A stretch of DNA of 34,480 bases from an uncultured Erysipelotrichaceae bacterium. Lineage in GTDB: Bacteria > Bacillota_I > Bacilli_A > RFN20 > CAG-826. The position numbers were made by a program, and so were the translations under genes. Location: positions 1 to 34,480 of the forward strand of contig CAMVEL010000020.1 in the NCBI GenBank assembly GCA_947166565.1. The letters run 5' to 3'. Shown one piece after another: positions 8,582 through 16,038 of this stretch; position 1 is the first letter of the stretch, and every line of letters begins with the position of its first letter. The notes under the pieces were generated by a model, which saw only the letters and a list, made by a program, of their open reading frames with translations, searched no databases and was not told where the DNA came from.

Positions 8582-9277
8582 ATGAAAAAGGAATTGATCA
8601 CCGGAATCGCATGCATGGGTGCCGTATTTGCCATTGGCTTGACTTTGACGAATACCAATGGGCTTGAACAAGGAAACCTGACTTTAGGCGTAACCCGCGA
8701 ATATAGCGTGACCATCGATAAGAATAACCGCCTCATTAGAGACGAGGATGGAAACTGGATGTATGGCTACTATCTCCATGGAGAAGGAAGCGAATTAGGT
8801 GGAATTGGCTTTAGGGCAAACGGCATTGCCGAAGCCCATTATTCGGTGGATTTAGAAAGCGATTATGCCTTTACCTGGTATGCTAACAACGGCTTAGGAT
8901 TCGGTATCGAGACCGTTGACCTTCAACAAAAATCCTATGATAAATTCAAAACATACGATTATTACGATATCAAAGTCGGCGGAAGCAACCGTGTTGTTAG
9001 GGGCATTCCCGGGGCTAAAAGAATAGAACTGGTCTATGATGTCGATCACGATTTGCGCTTCCCAGTCGATAGCAGATACGTTGGAAAAGGTTGGACAGCA
9101 ACAAGCAGAAACGTTGAAGGAGATACCGTCACCGATATCTTTACTAGGAGTGGCGAAATAGCTGAGGAGTTCGCGGTTTCCCGTGACTATCAACGCGTAG
9201 AAGGCGGTGAACCTTACAATACAAAAGAAGATTATCCCATCCATTTCCGTTCCATCACCATCGTTTACGATTGCTGA
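8582..9277 (+). CDS. Secreted or membrane-tethered protein of unknown function
   Basis: I do not recognise this 231-residue protein. The N-terminus MKKELITGIACMGAVFAIGLTLTN is a signal peptide or membrane anchor without a lipobox cysteine at the usual place. The rest is rich in Gly, Tyr and Asp with alternating hydrophobic residues (YSVTIDKNNRLI, GIGFRANGIAEAHYSVDL, YDIKVGGSNRVVRGIPGAKR, FRSITIVYDC), which suggests an extracellular beta-sandwich. It has one cysteine near the membrane segment and one as the last residue. GGGAGG seven bases upstream serves as ribosome binding site but lies in the 3' arm of the lrgB terminator stem. It is probably its own unit or depends on read-through from lrgAB. 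Confidence 0.75.
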   Translation: MKKELITGIACMGAVFAIGLTLTNTNGLEQGNLTLGVTREYSVTIDKNNRLIRDEDGNWMYGYYLHGEGSELGGIGFRANGIAEAHYSVDLESDYAFTWYANNGLGFGIETVDLQQKSYDKFKTYDYYDIKVGGSNRVVRGIPGAKRIELVYDVDHDLRFPVDSRYVGKGWTATSRNVEGDTVTDIFTRSGEIAEEFAVSRDYQRVEGGEPYNTKEDYPIHFRSITIVYDC

Positions 9278-9335
9278 CCAATCCCTCCTTTTGAAAATAG
9301 ATACCGTTTCCTTATAAAAACACATCCTTACTTCT

Positions 9336-9349
9336 AGTAAGCGCTTTTA
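9336..9349 (+). promoter_or_regulatory. cre-like (CcpA/LacI-family) operator upstream of the sugar module
   Basis: AGTAAGCGCTTTTA matches the catabolite-responsive element pattern TGWAARCGYTWNCW at 12 of 14 positions, with a perfect AAGCGCTT core. It lies about 48 bases before the permease start, upstream of the predicted -10. No LacI-family regulator gene is in the window. Confidence 0.55.
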
Positions 9350-9383
9350 AGAATTTCCTTCTATCAATACGCGAATAAAAGAC

Positions 9384-9389
9384 TATGAT
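9384..9389 (+). promoter_or_regulatory. -10 box of the sugar module, abutting the start codon
   Basis: TATGAT with only a weak -35 (CTATCA, 9361-9366, 17-base spacer). Transcription would begin at about 9396-9397, exactly at the preferred ATG, giving a leaderless mRNA. Confidence 0.45.
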
Positions 9390-9396
9390 TTTAGCC

Positions 9397-10590
9397 ATGT
9401 CGAAGAAGGACTTTTATCTACGATACATCCCAATCTACCTCTCCCTCTTCATGGGGGACGCTTTCCTTACGTCCTATTATTCGCTTTATTTCATCGAAAA
9501 CGGCTTAAGCGGTTTTGAGCAATCGATCCTCCTCGCCCTTATCCCGTTCTCCCTTTTCTTAGGGAGCCTTGTCCTCTCCCCCTTCGCGAAAACCCCTACA
9601 CGTACCCTTTGGTTATATAGAGGGGCAGTCATAATCGAAGCAGGACTTACCCTAGGTTTTTCTTTCTGTAATAACTTCGTTTCCTTATTGCTATTAACGA
9701 TCCTTATCTCCTTTTTCAATGGGGTGCCCTTCACCTTCTTGGAATCCTTAGCAAGTGTCGGTTCCAATAAAAGAGGGATACCATACGGCAATATTCGCTT
9801 ATTCGGGACCTTAGGTTATATCATTTCCTTACTCGCTGGATTCTTCCTTCTCCGTTACCTTCCCTTTAGGGATGTCTATTATTTTTCTGCCGGGTTATTG
9901 GTTTTCGCGGTAATGCTTAGCTTCCTCGTGAAGATAGATGAGGAAGATGAATTCAAACGCGAGGAAACTATAGAAGAAGCACCTAAGGAAAAGACGAATT
10001 TCAGGAAGGCCATCCCCTTATTAATCGCGGTTGCCCTTTTCTATGGGGCCTTCCTCGCTTCAGGTTATATCCTCCCCATTAGGTTAAAGGATTTAGGTTT
10101 ACCTGATGCGGATTATTCACTTATCCGCGGCATCTCCTTAGGCGCGGAGCTTCTTGCCTTATTGCTAATGCCCTTACTTAACCGTTTCTTCAAGAGGAAA
10201 GTCATCGCCTTAATGGTCGCTTCCTTCTTGCTGATCCTTTCTATTGCCTTCCCGATTTTCATCAAGGAAGCCTATGCCCTAGGCTATTCTTCCTTGATAG
10301 TCTCCTCCATCGGCAAAGCCTTCCTTTTTGCCTATGAAGCAAGGCTATTCGAGGAGAAAATCGGCAAGAAGGGCTTAGGCGTCATCCTGACCCTTTCAAA
10401 TGGCCTCGTCAATTTGATCGCGGGGAGTTGGAATCTTGCGAGTTCCTCGATTTACGAAAACCTCTCCTTCGAGGCTTTCTTCATTATCCTTGCTTCCTTT
10501 GCTTTCGTTGGTAGAGCAATCCTCATAATCGATGAGATAGCTTCCAAAAGGAAAGAAGCCAAAGGCAAGGAAAACGAATCTACCCTTTAA
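9397..10590 (+). CDS. Major facilitator superfamily permease (probable sugar/oligosaccharide transporter)
   Basis: A polytopic inner-membrane transporter of about 397 residues with some 11-12 hydrophobic segments, the MFS length. The halves are separated by a charged cytoplasmic loop (about residues 181-200, DEEDEFKREETIEEAPKEK). YGNIRLFGTLGYIISLLAG in the first half resembles the region between helices 4 and 5 of the LacY-like/nucleoside-symporter MFS group. The neighbouring GH2 glycosidase, 26 bases downstream, suggests that it imports a glycoside the enzyme hydrolyses. An ATG at 9385 is in frame but lies within the likely -10 box, so the ATG at 9397 (MSKKDFYLRY) is preferred. No ribosome binding site is seen. 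Substrate unknown. Confidence 0.85.
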   Translation: MSKKDFYLRYIPIYLSLFMGDAFLTSYYSLYFIENGLSGFEQSILLALIPFSLFLGSLVLSPFAKTPTRTLWLYRGAVIIEAGLTLGFSFCNNFVSLLLLTILISFFNGVPFTFLESLASVGSNKRGIPYGNIRLFGTLGYIISLLAGFFLLRYLPFRDVYYFSAGLLVFAVMLSFLVKIDEEDEFKREETIEEAPKEKTNFRKAIPLLIAVALFYGAFLASGYILPIRLKDLGLPDADYSLIRGISLGAELLALLLMPLLNRFFKRKVIALMVASFLLILSIAFPIFIKEAYALGYSSLIVSSIGKAFLFAYEARLFEEKIGKKGLGVILTLSNGLVNLIAGSWNLASSSIYENLSFEAFFIILASFAFVGRAILIIDEIASKRKEAKGKENESTL

Positions 10591-10603
10591 CACCGTTTTC
10601 TTT

Positions 10604-10609
10604 TAAAAT
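10604..10609 (+). promoter_or_regulatory. Possible -10 box abutting the GH2 gene
   Basis: TAAAAT is followed seven bases later by the ATG at 10617. The only purine-rich motif, AGGTG (10612-10616), touches the ATG and cannot act as a normal ribosome binding site. Any -35 is poor, so read-through from the permease is also likely. Confidence 0.35.
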
Positions 10610-10616
10610 ATAGGTG

Positions 10617-12983
10617 ATGTTACTAAATAAAGATTGGATTTTTTATACACTGGATAAACCAGAAAACCGCCTAAAGGTGGACTTGCCATATGACGCGATG
10701 CTTCGCGAAAGCCGGGATATCGCTAATCCTGGAGGAGATAAAAACGGCTTTTTCAAAGGGGACGATTACGCTTATGAGAAAACCCTTCATATCGAAAAAG
10801 GCGACTCTTCCTTCTATTTGGAATTCGAAGGTGTCTACCATCATCCGGAAATCTTCGTTAACGATATAAAGGTATATGAAGATGAATACGGCTATAAGGA
10901 CTTTATCATCGATATCACCTCCTTTATAAAGAAAGGGGAAAACAAGATAAGAGTCATCGCCCATAACGCGGATCAGCCCAATTCCAGATGGTATACGGGC
11001 TCAGGAATCTACCGTAACGTCCATCTATATGTTTTGCCGAAAACGCATATCGTTCCTTCCTCTTTTAAGGTTAATACCCTTGATTATCAAACCGGCCTAA
11101 TCGAGATTAAGGCCACGTTAAGCAATGAAACCAAGGCCACTTTGGAGATAAGAGATGCCGAAGGGAGAATCATCCTGGAAAAGACCTATACCTCTAAGGA
11201 AATCGCGGATGAAATCACCCTGGATAACCCTTCTTTATGGGATATCGATAACCCTTATCTATATAAAGCGACCCTCAAAATCGAAGGACAGGAAGAATCC
11301 CTAAAATTTGGAATTAGGGGCATTGCCTTAGATAAGGAAAAAGGCCTCCTTATCAATGGGAAGAAGACGATTCTTTATGGGGCCTGCATCCATAGCGATA
11401 ATGGGCTTTTAGGCGCGGAAAGCTACCGCGAAGTCGAATACCGTAAAGTCAAACTATTAAAGGACATTGGTTATAACGCGGCTAGAAGTGCCCATAACCC
11501 GATCTGCAAGGATTTCCTCGATGCCTGCGATGAACTAGGCCTTTACGTCATGGATGAATACGTCGATTGCTGGTATATCCATAAGACCAAATTCGGGTAT
11601 TCGCTCTATATGGAAAACAATTACGAAGGGGATCTAACCGCGATGGTCGAGAAGGATTATTCCCATCCTTCCGTCATCTTCTATTCTACCGGGAACGAAG
11701 TAAGCGAGACCAGTGAAGCTAGAGGCATCGAACTGCAAAGGAAGATGAACGAATTGCTCCATAATCTAGATAAGACGAGGCTTACAACCTGCGGGATCAA
11801 CGTCTTCTTCAATGGCATCGCCCATACACCCATCGCGACCTATTCGGATAAGAAAAGCGAGAAGGAATTCAATTCCAAACCCAAAGTCGAAGGAAGCAGC
11901 GATATCTTCAATACCTTAGGCAATATGCTAGGCGCTTCCTTCATGAAAAACGGGGCCAAACTCCCAATCGTCGATAAAAACACGCGCGGCGCCTTCGCGC
12001 AGATGGATGTCGCTGGCTATAACTATGGGATCCTCCGTTATAAGAAGGATTTAAGGAAATACCCCGATAGATTCATCATGGGCACGGAGACCTTCGTCTT
12101 CGATTCGGCCCTATTTTATGAATTATCGAAAAATCACCCCCGTATCATTGGAGACTTTGTCTGGACGGGTCTAGATTATCTAGGGGAAGCGGGTTTTGCC
12201 GCGGAACTCAACAAGAAGGATTTCCCTTTCCTTTCCGATCGCAGCGGTTGGCTAACCGATGATGGAGGAAGGAAGGATATCCTTGGGGATAACACCAGCG
12301 AAGGCGATTATACCGAGGTGGCTCTCCGTAAGAAGGTTATCGATATAGGGGTCACCTCCCCTTATGATTATCGAATCGGCACAGGGAAAGCCGCCTGGCG
12401 CTTTAACCACGCGATAAGAAGCTATACTTTCCCTAAGGAAGAAGAAAATAACAAATGCGAATTCTTCGTTTATTCCCACGCTCCTTATATCGAGTTCTAC
12501 CAAAACGGGAAATTGCTCAAGAAAGGGAAAATCGACCCTAGAAAATGCTATCTCCGTTTCAATGGAAGATATAGAAAAGGGACGATAAAAGCCCTCGCGA
12601 AAGACGAAAACGGGAACGTTTTAGGCGAAGTATCCCTTAAAACCGCGGATAAGGAGATCGCCCTTCGTTATTACAAGGAGGAATACCCTCATCAAGACCG
12701 TTTCGCCTTCGTCCATTTTGCCTTCGAGGACGAAGAAAGGAACTTCAACCCCCATTTCGAGCAAGCCTTAGAGATAACTAACGTAGAAGGAGGCAAACTC
12801 CTCCGATTCGGTAGTTCCGCCTCCTATAACAAGGAAGGTTACCTATCAAACAAAATCAACACCTACCGTTCGAAGGCGATGGCTATCTTCGAATTCGAAG
12901 AAGGCAAAACCGATTTATCCTTCACCCTTATCACCCCTAAGGAAAAGCGGGTCATCACACTTTTCAAGGGTGACCATCGATAA
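10617..12983 (+). CDS. Glycoside hydrolase family 2 protein (beta-galactosidase/beta-glucuronidase/beta-mannosidase type)
   Basis: A retaining beta-glycosidase of 788 residues with no signal peptide, hence cytoplasmic. Order of parts: a jelly-roll sugar-binding domain (about 1-140) ending in YTGSGIYRNVHLYV; an immunoglobulin-like domain (about 145-235); the TIM-barrel catalytic domain starting near LLINGKKTILYGACIHSD, with ARSAHNP; and a C-terminal beta region. The acid/base glutamate is in FYSTGNEVSE (E361) and the likely nucleophile in IMGTETF (E491). The family is clear; the exact sugar is not. It follows the MFS permease by 26 bases and probably degrades what that permease imports. The first possible start is GTG 10614; the ATG at 10617 is preferred. 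Confidence 0.92.
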   Translation: MLLNKDWIFYTLDKPENRLKVDLPYDAMLRESRDIANPGGDKNGFFKGDDYAYEKTLHIEKGDSSFYLEFEGVYHHPEIFVNDIKVYEDEYGYKDFIIDITSFIKKGENKIRVIAHNADQPNSRWYTGSGIYRNVHLYVLPKTHIVPSSFKVNTLDYQTGLIEIKATLSNETKATLEIRDAEGRIILEKTYTSKEIADEITLDNPSLWDIDNPYLYKATLKIEGQEESLKFGIRGIALDKEKGLLINGKKTILYGACIHSDNGLLGAESYREVEYRKVKLLKDIGYNAARSAHNPICKDFLDACDELGLYVMDEYVDCWYIHKTKFGYSLYMENNYEGDLTAMVEKDYSHPSVIFYSTGNEVSETSEARGIELQRKMNELLHNLDKTRLTTCGINVFFNGIAHTPIATYSDKKSEKEFNSKPKVEGSSDIFNTLGNMLGASFMKNGAKLPIVDKNTRGAFAQMDVAGYNYGILRYKKDLRKYPDRFIMGTETFVFDSALFYELSKNHPRIIGDFVWTGLDYLGEAGFAAELNKKDFPFLSDRSGWLTDDGGRKDILGDNTSEGDYTEVALRKKVIDIGVTSPYDYRIGTGKAAWRFNHAIRSYTFPKEEENNKCEFFVYSHAPYIEFYQNGKLLKKGKIDPRKCYLRFNGRYRKGTIKALAKDENGNVLGEVSLKTADKEIALRYYKEEYPHQDRFAFVHFAFEDEERNFNPHFEQALEITNVEGGKLLRFGSSASYNKEGYLSNKINTYRSKAMAIFEFEEGKTDLSFTLITPKEKRVITLFKGDHR

Positions 12984-13017
12984 AAGGGAATTTTGAAAAT
13001 CCAGGCGATTTCCCCTC

Positions 13018-13047
13018 TTTACGCAATCGGACATACACGCCTATAAT
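13018..13047 (+). promoter_or_regulatory. Promoter of the rimP-nusA-infB operon
   Basis: Consensus TATAAT at 13042-13047, with TTTACG at 13018-13023 (18-base spacer). Transcription would start near 13054, leaving a leader of about 84 bases that contains a terminator-like hairpin. Confidence 0.65.
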
Positions 13048-13094
13048 ATGCCCGCGGATATCCCGGCGTGGATCCGTAACCACAAAACCTTTTT

Positions 13095-13120
13095 GGGTGG
13101 CCGAGGCCACCCTTTGTTTT
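13095..13120 (+). terminator. Terminator-like hairpin in the rimP leader (possible attenuator)
   Basis: GGGTGGC (13095-13101) pairs with GCCACCC (13106-13112) around CGAG, followed by TTTGTTTT. It lies after the TATAAT promoter and 17 bases before the rimP start. It may therefore terminate the GH2 transcript and also attenuate the rimP operon. Confidence 0.7.
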
Positions 13121-13137
13121 GGGAAGAAAGGAGGAAC

Positions 13138-13605
13138 ATGAGCAACGAACTCGAATCCCACATCTTCGTCACATTGGAAAACCCCTTGAAGGAAAAGGGC
13201 TATGAACTCGTGGAAGTCACCTATTCGCCAAGGAAAAGCGGATCGGAACTAAGCGTCGTGGTCGATAGGGTCGAGCCGATCAGCTTGGAGGATATCGTCG
13301 AGGTTTCTAACCTCGTATCCGCTATCCTCGATGAGGATGACCCGATCGAAGAAGCCTATAACCTCGATGTCTCCTCCCTCGGCGCGGAAAAACCCCTGAA
13401 GCTCGATTCCCTTAAGGATTACGTAGGAAGATACGTTAACCTCACCCTTAAGGAAGCCTATAAAGGATATAACGAGATCGAGGGGACCCTTGAGGAAATA
13501 AAGGAGGAAGCGGTCCTTCTCTCCTATAGGGACAAAGCCCGCACCTTGAAGGCGGATATCCCCCTAAATAACATCGCTAGGGCCCGCCTAGCCATCAAAT
13601 TCTAG
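13138..13605 (+). CDS. rimP: Ribosome maturation factor RimP
   Basis: RimP is needed for 30S subunit maturation. The 155 residues show the N-terminal domain with PLKEKGYELVEVTYSP and the C-terminal SH3-like domain with EAYNLDVSSLGAEKPL (family form: Y.LEVSSPG..RPL) and GRYVNLTLKEAY. The ATG at 13138 is preceded by AAAGGAGG at the right distance. A longer frame from 13048 adds unrelated residues translated from the hairpin region and is rejected. It is the first gene of the conserved rimP-nusA-ylxR-ylxQ-infB-rbfA cluster. Confidence 0.95.
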   Translation: MSNELESHIFVTLENPLKEKGYELVEVTYSPRKSGSELSVVVDRVEPISLEDIVEVSNLVSAILDEDDPIEEAYNLDVSSLGAEKPLKLDSLKDYVGRYVNLTLKEAYKGYNEIEGTLEEIKEEAVLLSYRDKARTLKADIPLNNIARARLAIKF

Positions 13606-13646
13606 TAATCAAGAAAGAATAGATAAATTAAGCAGGAGCAAAAACA

Positions 13647-15464
13647 ATGGCAAAGAAAATCAAAGAAGAAATGCCGAAATTCATCGATGCCCTTAAGGAA
13701 CTTAGCAATGCCAAAGGGCTCTCCGACGAAGATGTCCTCTTCGCCCTTGAAGAGGCCATCACCCGCGCTTTCGTCAAATCCCTAGGGGGAGGCGATGACG
13801 CGATCGTCCGTTGCAGCGTCGATCCGGAAACCGGCGCGGTCACCCTAGGACAGGTCAAGAAGGTCGTCGAGGAAGTCGAAGACGATTACCTCGAGATCGA
13901 GCTTGATGAAGCTAACGAAAACCTCAAGCCCAAACAGAAGAAATACAAGGTCGGGGACGAATATTATATCCCCTGCCCCACCGAGAAGATCAGCGGGCTC
14001 ATGGCCCAAGCCATCAAGAACAACCTCCGTCAGAAACTCGCGGAGGCCGAACGCGCCGCCCTCTATCGCGTCTATAAGGACCATATCGGCGAGATGGTCA
14101 CCGGGGTCGTCGAGAAAACTGACGAACGTTCCGTGACCCTCACGATCGGCCGCGCGACCATCGAGATGGGCAAGAAGGACCTCATCGGCGACGAATATTT
14201 CAAAGTCGGCGACACCGTCAAAGTCTATATCCAGGAAGTCAAGCAACCCCAATCCGCGGACGGCAAAGCCCCCCGTGGACCCCAAATCGAAGCCACCCGT
14301 TCCTCCGAAGGCTTCCTCCGTTGCCTCTTCGAGGAGGAAATCCACGAAATCTACGATGGCACCGTCGTCATCAAGGCGATGGCCCGCCAAGCCGGCGTTA
14401 GGAGCAAGGTCGCCGTCTATTCCAACAACGAAGACGTCGACGCGACGGGCGCCTGCATCGGTCAAGGCGGTAACCGCATCCAGAAAGTCGTCTCCCAGTT
14501 AGGGAATGGCAAGAACAAAGAGAAGATCGATGTCCTTAACTATTCCCCGAATGAAGGTGCCTTCCTAATCGAGGCCTGCCGCCCAGTCGTCGCTCTTGGC
14601 GCGAACCTAGATAAAGAGAACCATTCCGCCACCGTCATCATCAATAACGGCGACTTCCCGATCGCCTTAGGCAAATTCCGCGCCAACCTCACCCTCGCTC
14701 AGCGCATCACCGGTTACAAGATCGAATTCGTCGAACTCGATCAAGCAATCGAACGCGGTCTTAATTGGACCACCGCCGAGGAATGGAAGGAAAAGGCCGA
14801 GGAAGAGAAGCGCGAAGCCGAGAAGGAAGCTTACCTCAATAAGCTCCGCCTAGAGGAAGCTAAGCGCAAAGAGGAAGAGGAAGCCAAGGCCAAAGCGGAA
14901 GAGGAGGCTCGCCTTGCCGAAGAAGCCAAGAAAGCCGAGGAAGCCGCTAAGCCGGAAGAGAAGATCGAGGAGAAGGCCGCTCCTAAAGCCGCCGCTCGCC
15001 CCGAGGAATTCCCAGCCGAGGCCACAAACCCCGCCGCGGCCGCCCTCGCCGCTTTCCGCGCCTCCGAAGCCAAAGCCGCCGCCGAAGCCGCAAAGAAAGA
15101 GGCCGAGCCCAAGAAAGTCGAGGAGAAGAAGGAAGCGGTCAAGGTCGAGGAGAAGACCTCCGAAGTCCGTACCACCACCACCCTCGAGGACCTTGAGAAG
15201 GAACTTGAGGCCGCCAAGGAAAAGAAGACCCGCTCCGCCTCCAAGAAGCGTCCCCGCAAGATCACCGAGGAAGAGGTCAAGCGCGAAGCGACCCCAGTCG
15301 CCCCCACCAAGTCCCCCGCCATCAACGCGATGCCCGTCTATACCGAGGAAGAGCTCGCCGAGATGGAAGAGGAGGAGAAGGAAGCCTACGACGACCTCTC
15401 CGAAGAGGATATCGACGAGGAATACTCCGAATACGACGAGTATTACGATGACGATAACGCCTAA
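13647..15464 (+). CDS. nusA: Transcription termination/antitermination protein NusA with long charged C-terminal tail
   Basis: NusA binds RNA polymerase and nascent RNA and modulates pausing, termination and antitermination. Residues 1-130 form the polymerase-binding domain, about 145-200 the S1 domain (GEMVTGVVEKTDERSVTLTI), and about 225-375 the KH domains, with AGVRSKVAVYSN, DATGACIGQGGNRI and KIDVLNYS. This core ends near residue 378, the size of a complete Bacilli NusA (about 370). A further 225 or so residues follow. First comes a Lys/Glu/Ala-rich, probably helical stretch (380-520). Then come a basic patch (SASKKRPRK) and a very acidic end (EEEEKEAYDDLSEEDIDEEY...). The tail carries no recognised domain. 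The start has a GGAG site upstream. Confidence 0.97.
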   Translation: MAKKIKEEMPKFIDALKELSNAKGLSDEDVLFALEEAITRAFVKSLGGGDDAIVRCSVDPETGAVTLGQVKKVVEEVEDDYLEIELDEANENLKPKQKKYKVGDEYYIPCPTEKISGLMAQAIKNNLRQKLAEAERAALYRVYKDHIGEMVTGVVEKTDERSVTLTIGRATIEMGKKDLIGDEYFKVGDTVKVYIQEVKQPQSADGKAPRGPQIEATRSSEGFLRCLFEEEIHEIYDGTVVIKAMARQAGVRSKVAVYSNNEDVDATGACIGQGGNRIQKVVSQLGNGKNKEKIDVLNYSPNEGAFLIEACRPVVALGANLDKENHSATVIINNGDFPIALGKFRANLTLAQRITGYKIEFVELDQAIERGLNWTTAEEWKEKAEEEKREAEKEAYLNKLRLEEAKRKEEEEAKAKAEEEARLAEEAKKAEEAAKPEEKIEEKAAPKAAARPEEFPAEATNPAAAALAAFRASEAKAAAEAAKKEAEPKKVEEKKEAVKVEEKTSEVRTTTTLEDLEKELEAAKEKKTRSASKKRPRKITEEEVKREATPVAPTKSPAINAMPVYTEEELAEMEEEEKEAYDDLSEEDIDEEYSEYDEYYDDDNA

Positions 15465-15493
15465 TAAGACAATATTAAGGAAAATATAGAAGA

Positions 15494-15736
15494 ATGAGGA
15501 AAGAGAACCCCAGAACGGACATTGCTTCAAGGCAAAAATACCCAAAAGGGCTTCTCTTCCGCATCGTCAACATCAATGGAACCCTCACTCTTGATAAGGA
15601 CAATACCCTTAAGGGAAGGGGGATCTACCTAAAGAAAGACCTCGCCTCCATCGAGATTGCAAGCCGTAAACGCCTCCTAGAGAAAAAGGGCAACGTCCCC
15701 GCGGCTCTATTCGAGGAACTAAAGGAGAATCTATGA
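15494..15736 (+). CDS. ylxR: YlxR (DUF448) family RNA-binding protein, RnpM-type
   Basis: A small basic protein of 80 residues encoded between nusA and infB, the invariant place of YlxR. Family features are GLLFRIVNING, then the signature GRGIYLKKDLASIEIASRKRLL (usual form GRGAYLC). Homologues have been reported to bind and modulate RNase P (RnpM). The N-terminal RKCV motif common in the family is replaced by RTDIASRQKYPK. The stop overlaps the start of ylxQ as ATGA. Confidence 0.9.
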   Translation: MRKENPRTDIASRQKYPKGLLFRIVNINGTLTLDKDNTLKGRGIYLKKDLASIEIASRKRLLEKKGNVPAALFEELKENL

Positions 15737-16038
15737 ACGAGGTCCTCTCTTTCCTAGGCCTTCTTAACAAAGGAGGCAAATTGATAATCGGGGAAAAGAT
15801 CCTCTATGCAAGAAAGGGGTCCTTCATGCTAATCGCGAATGACTCCGGCCTTGCCACAAGGAAGAAGTTCCTCGATAAAGCCGAATCCCTACGAATCGCC
15901 TTTTCCCTCGATTTCGATAAGGGGAGCCTCGGAAGTTCCTTAGGCTATAAGGAAATCTCCGCCGTCTTGATAAAAGAAAGCAAGGCCGCGAAGGCCTTAA
16001 GGGAAAAACTAAGCAAGAAAGGAGTAACGGACATATGA
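15733..16038 (+). CDS. ylxQ: YlxQ, L7Ae/L30e-like RNA-binding protein
   Basis: A 101-residue member of the ribosomal L7Ae/L30e/S12e/Gadd45 group, which binds kink-turn RNA. Visible features are FLGLLNKGGKLIIGEKI (usual: ...KAGKLVSGEE), LIANDSGLATRKKFLDKAE and the late VLIKESKAAKALREKL. Its overlaps on both sides (ATGA with ylxR and ATGA with infB) show tight coupling. The cellular role is not well defined. Confidence 0.9.
   Translation: MNEVLSFLGLLNKGGKLIIGEKILYARKGSFMLIANDSGLATRKKFLDKAESLRIAFSLDFDKGSLGSSLGYKEISAVLIKESKAAKALREKLSKKGVTDI

Noticed and set aside
13048-13137. Upstream start for RimP adding 30 residues
   Set aside because: The frame passes through the leader hairpin and the ribosome binding site; family members begin at the 13138 start.
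13845-15545. Open frames on the minus strand opposite nusA (up to 231 codons)
   Set aside because: They are shadows of the biased nusA codons; the products are low-complexity Leu/Gly/Phe strings.
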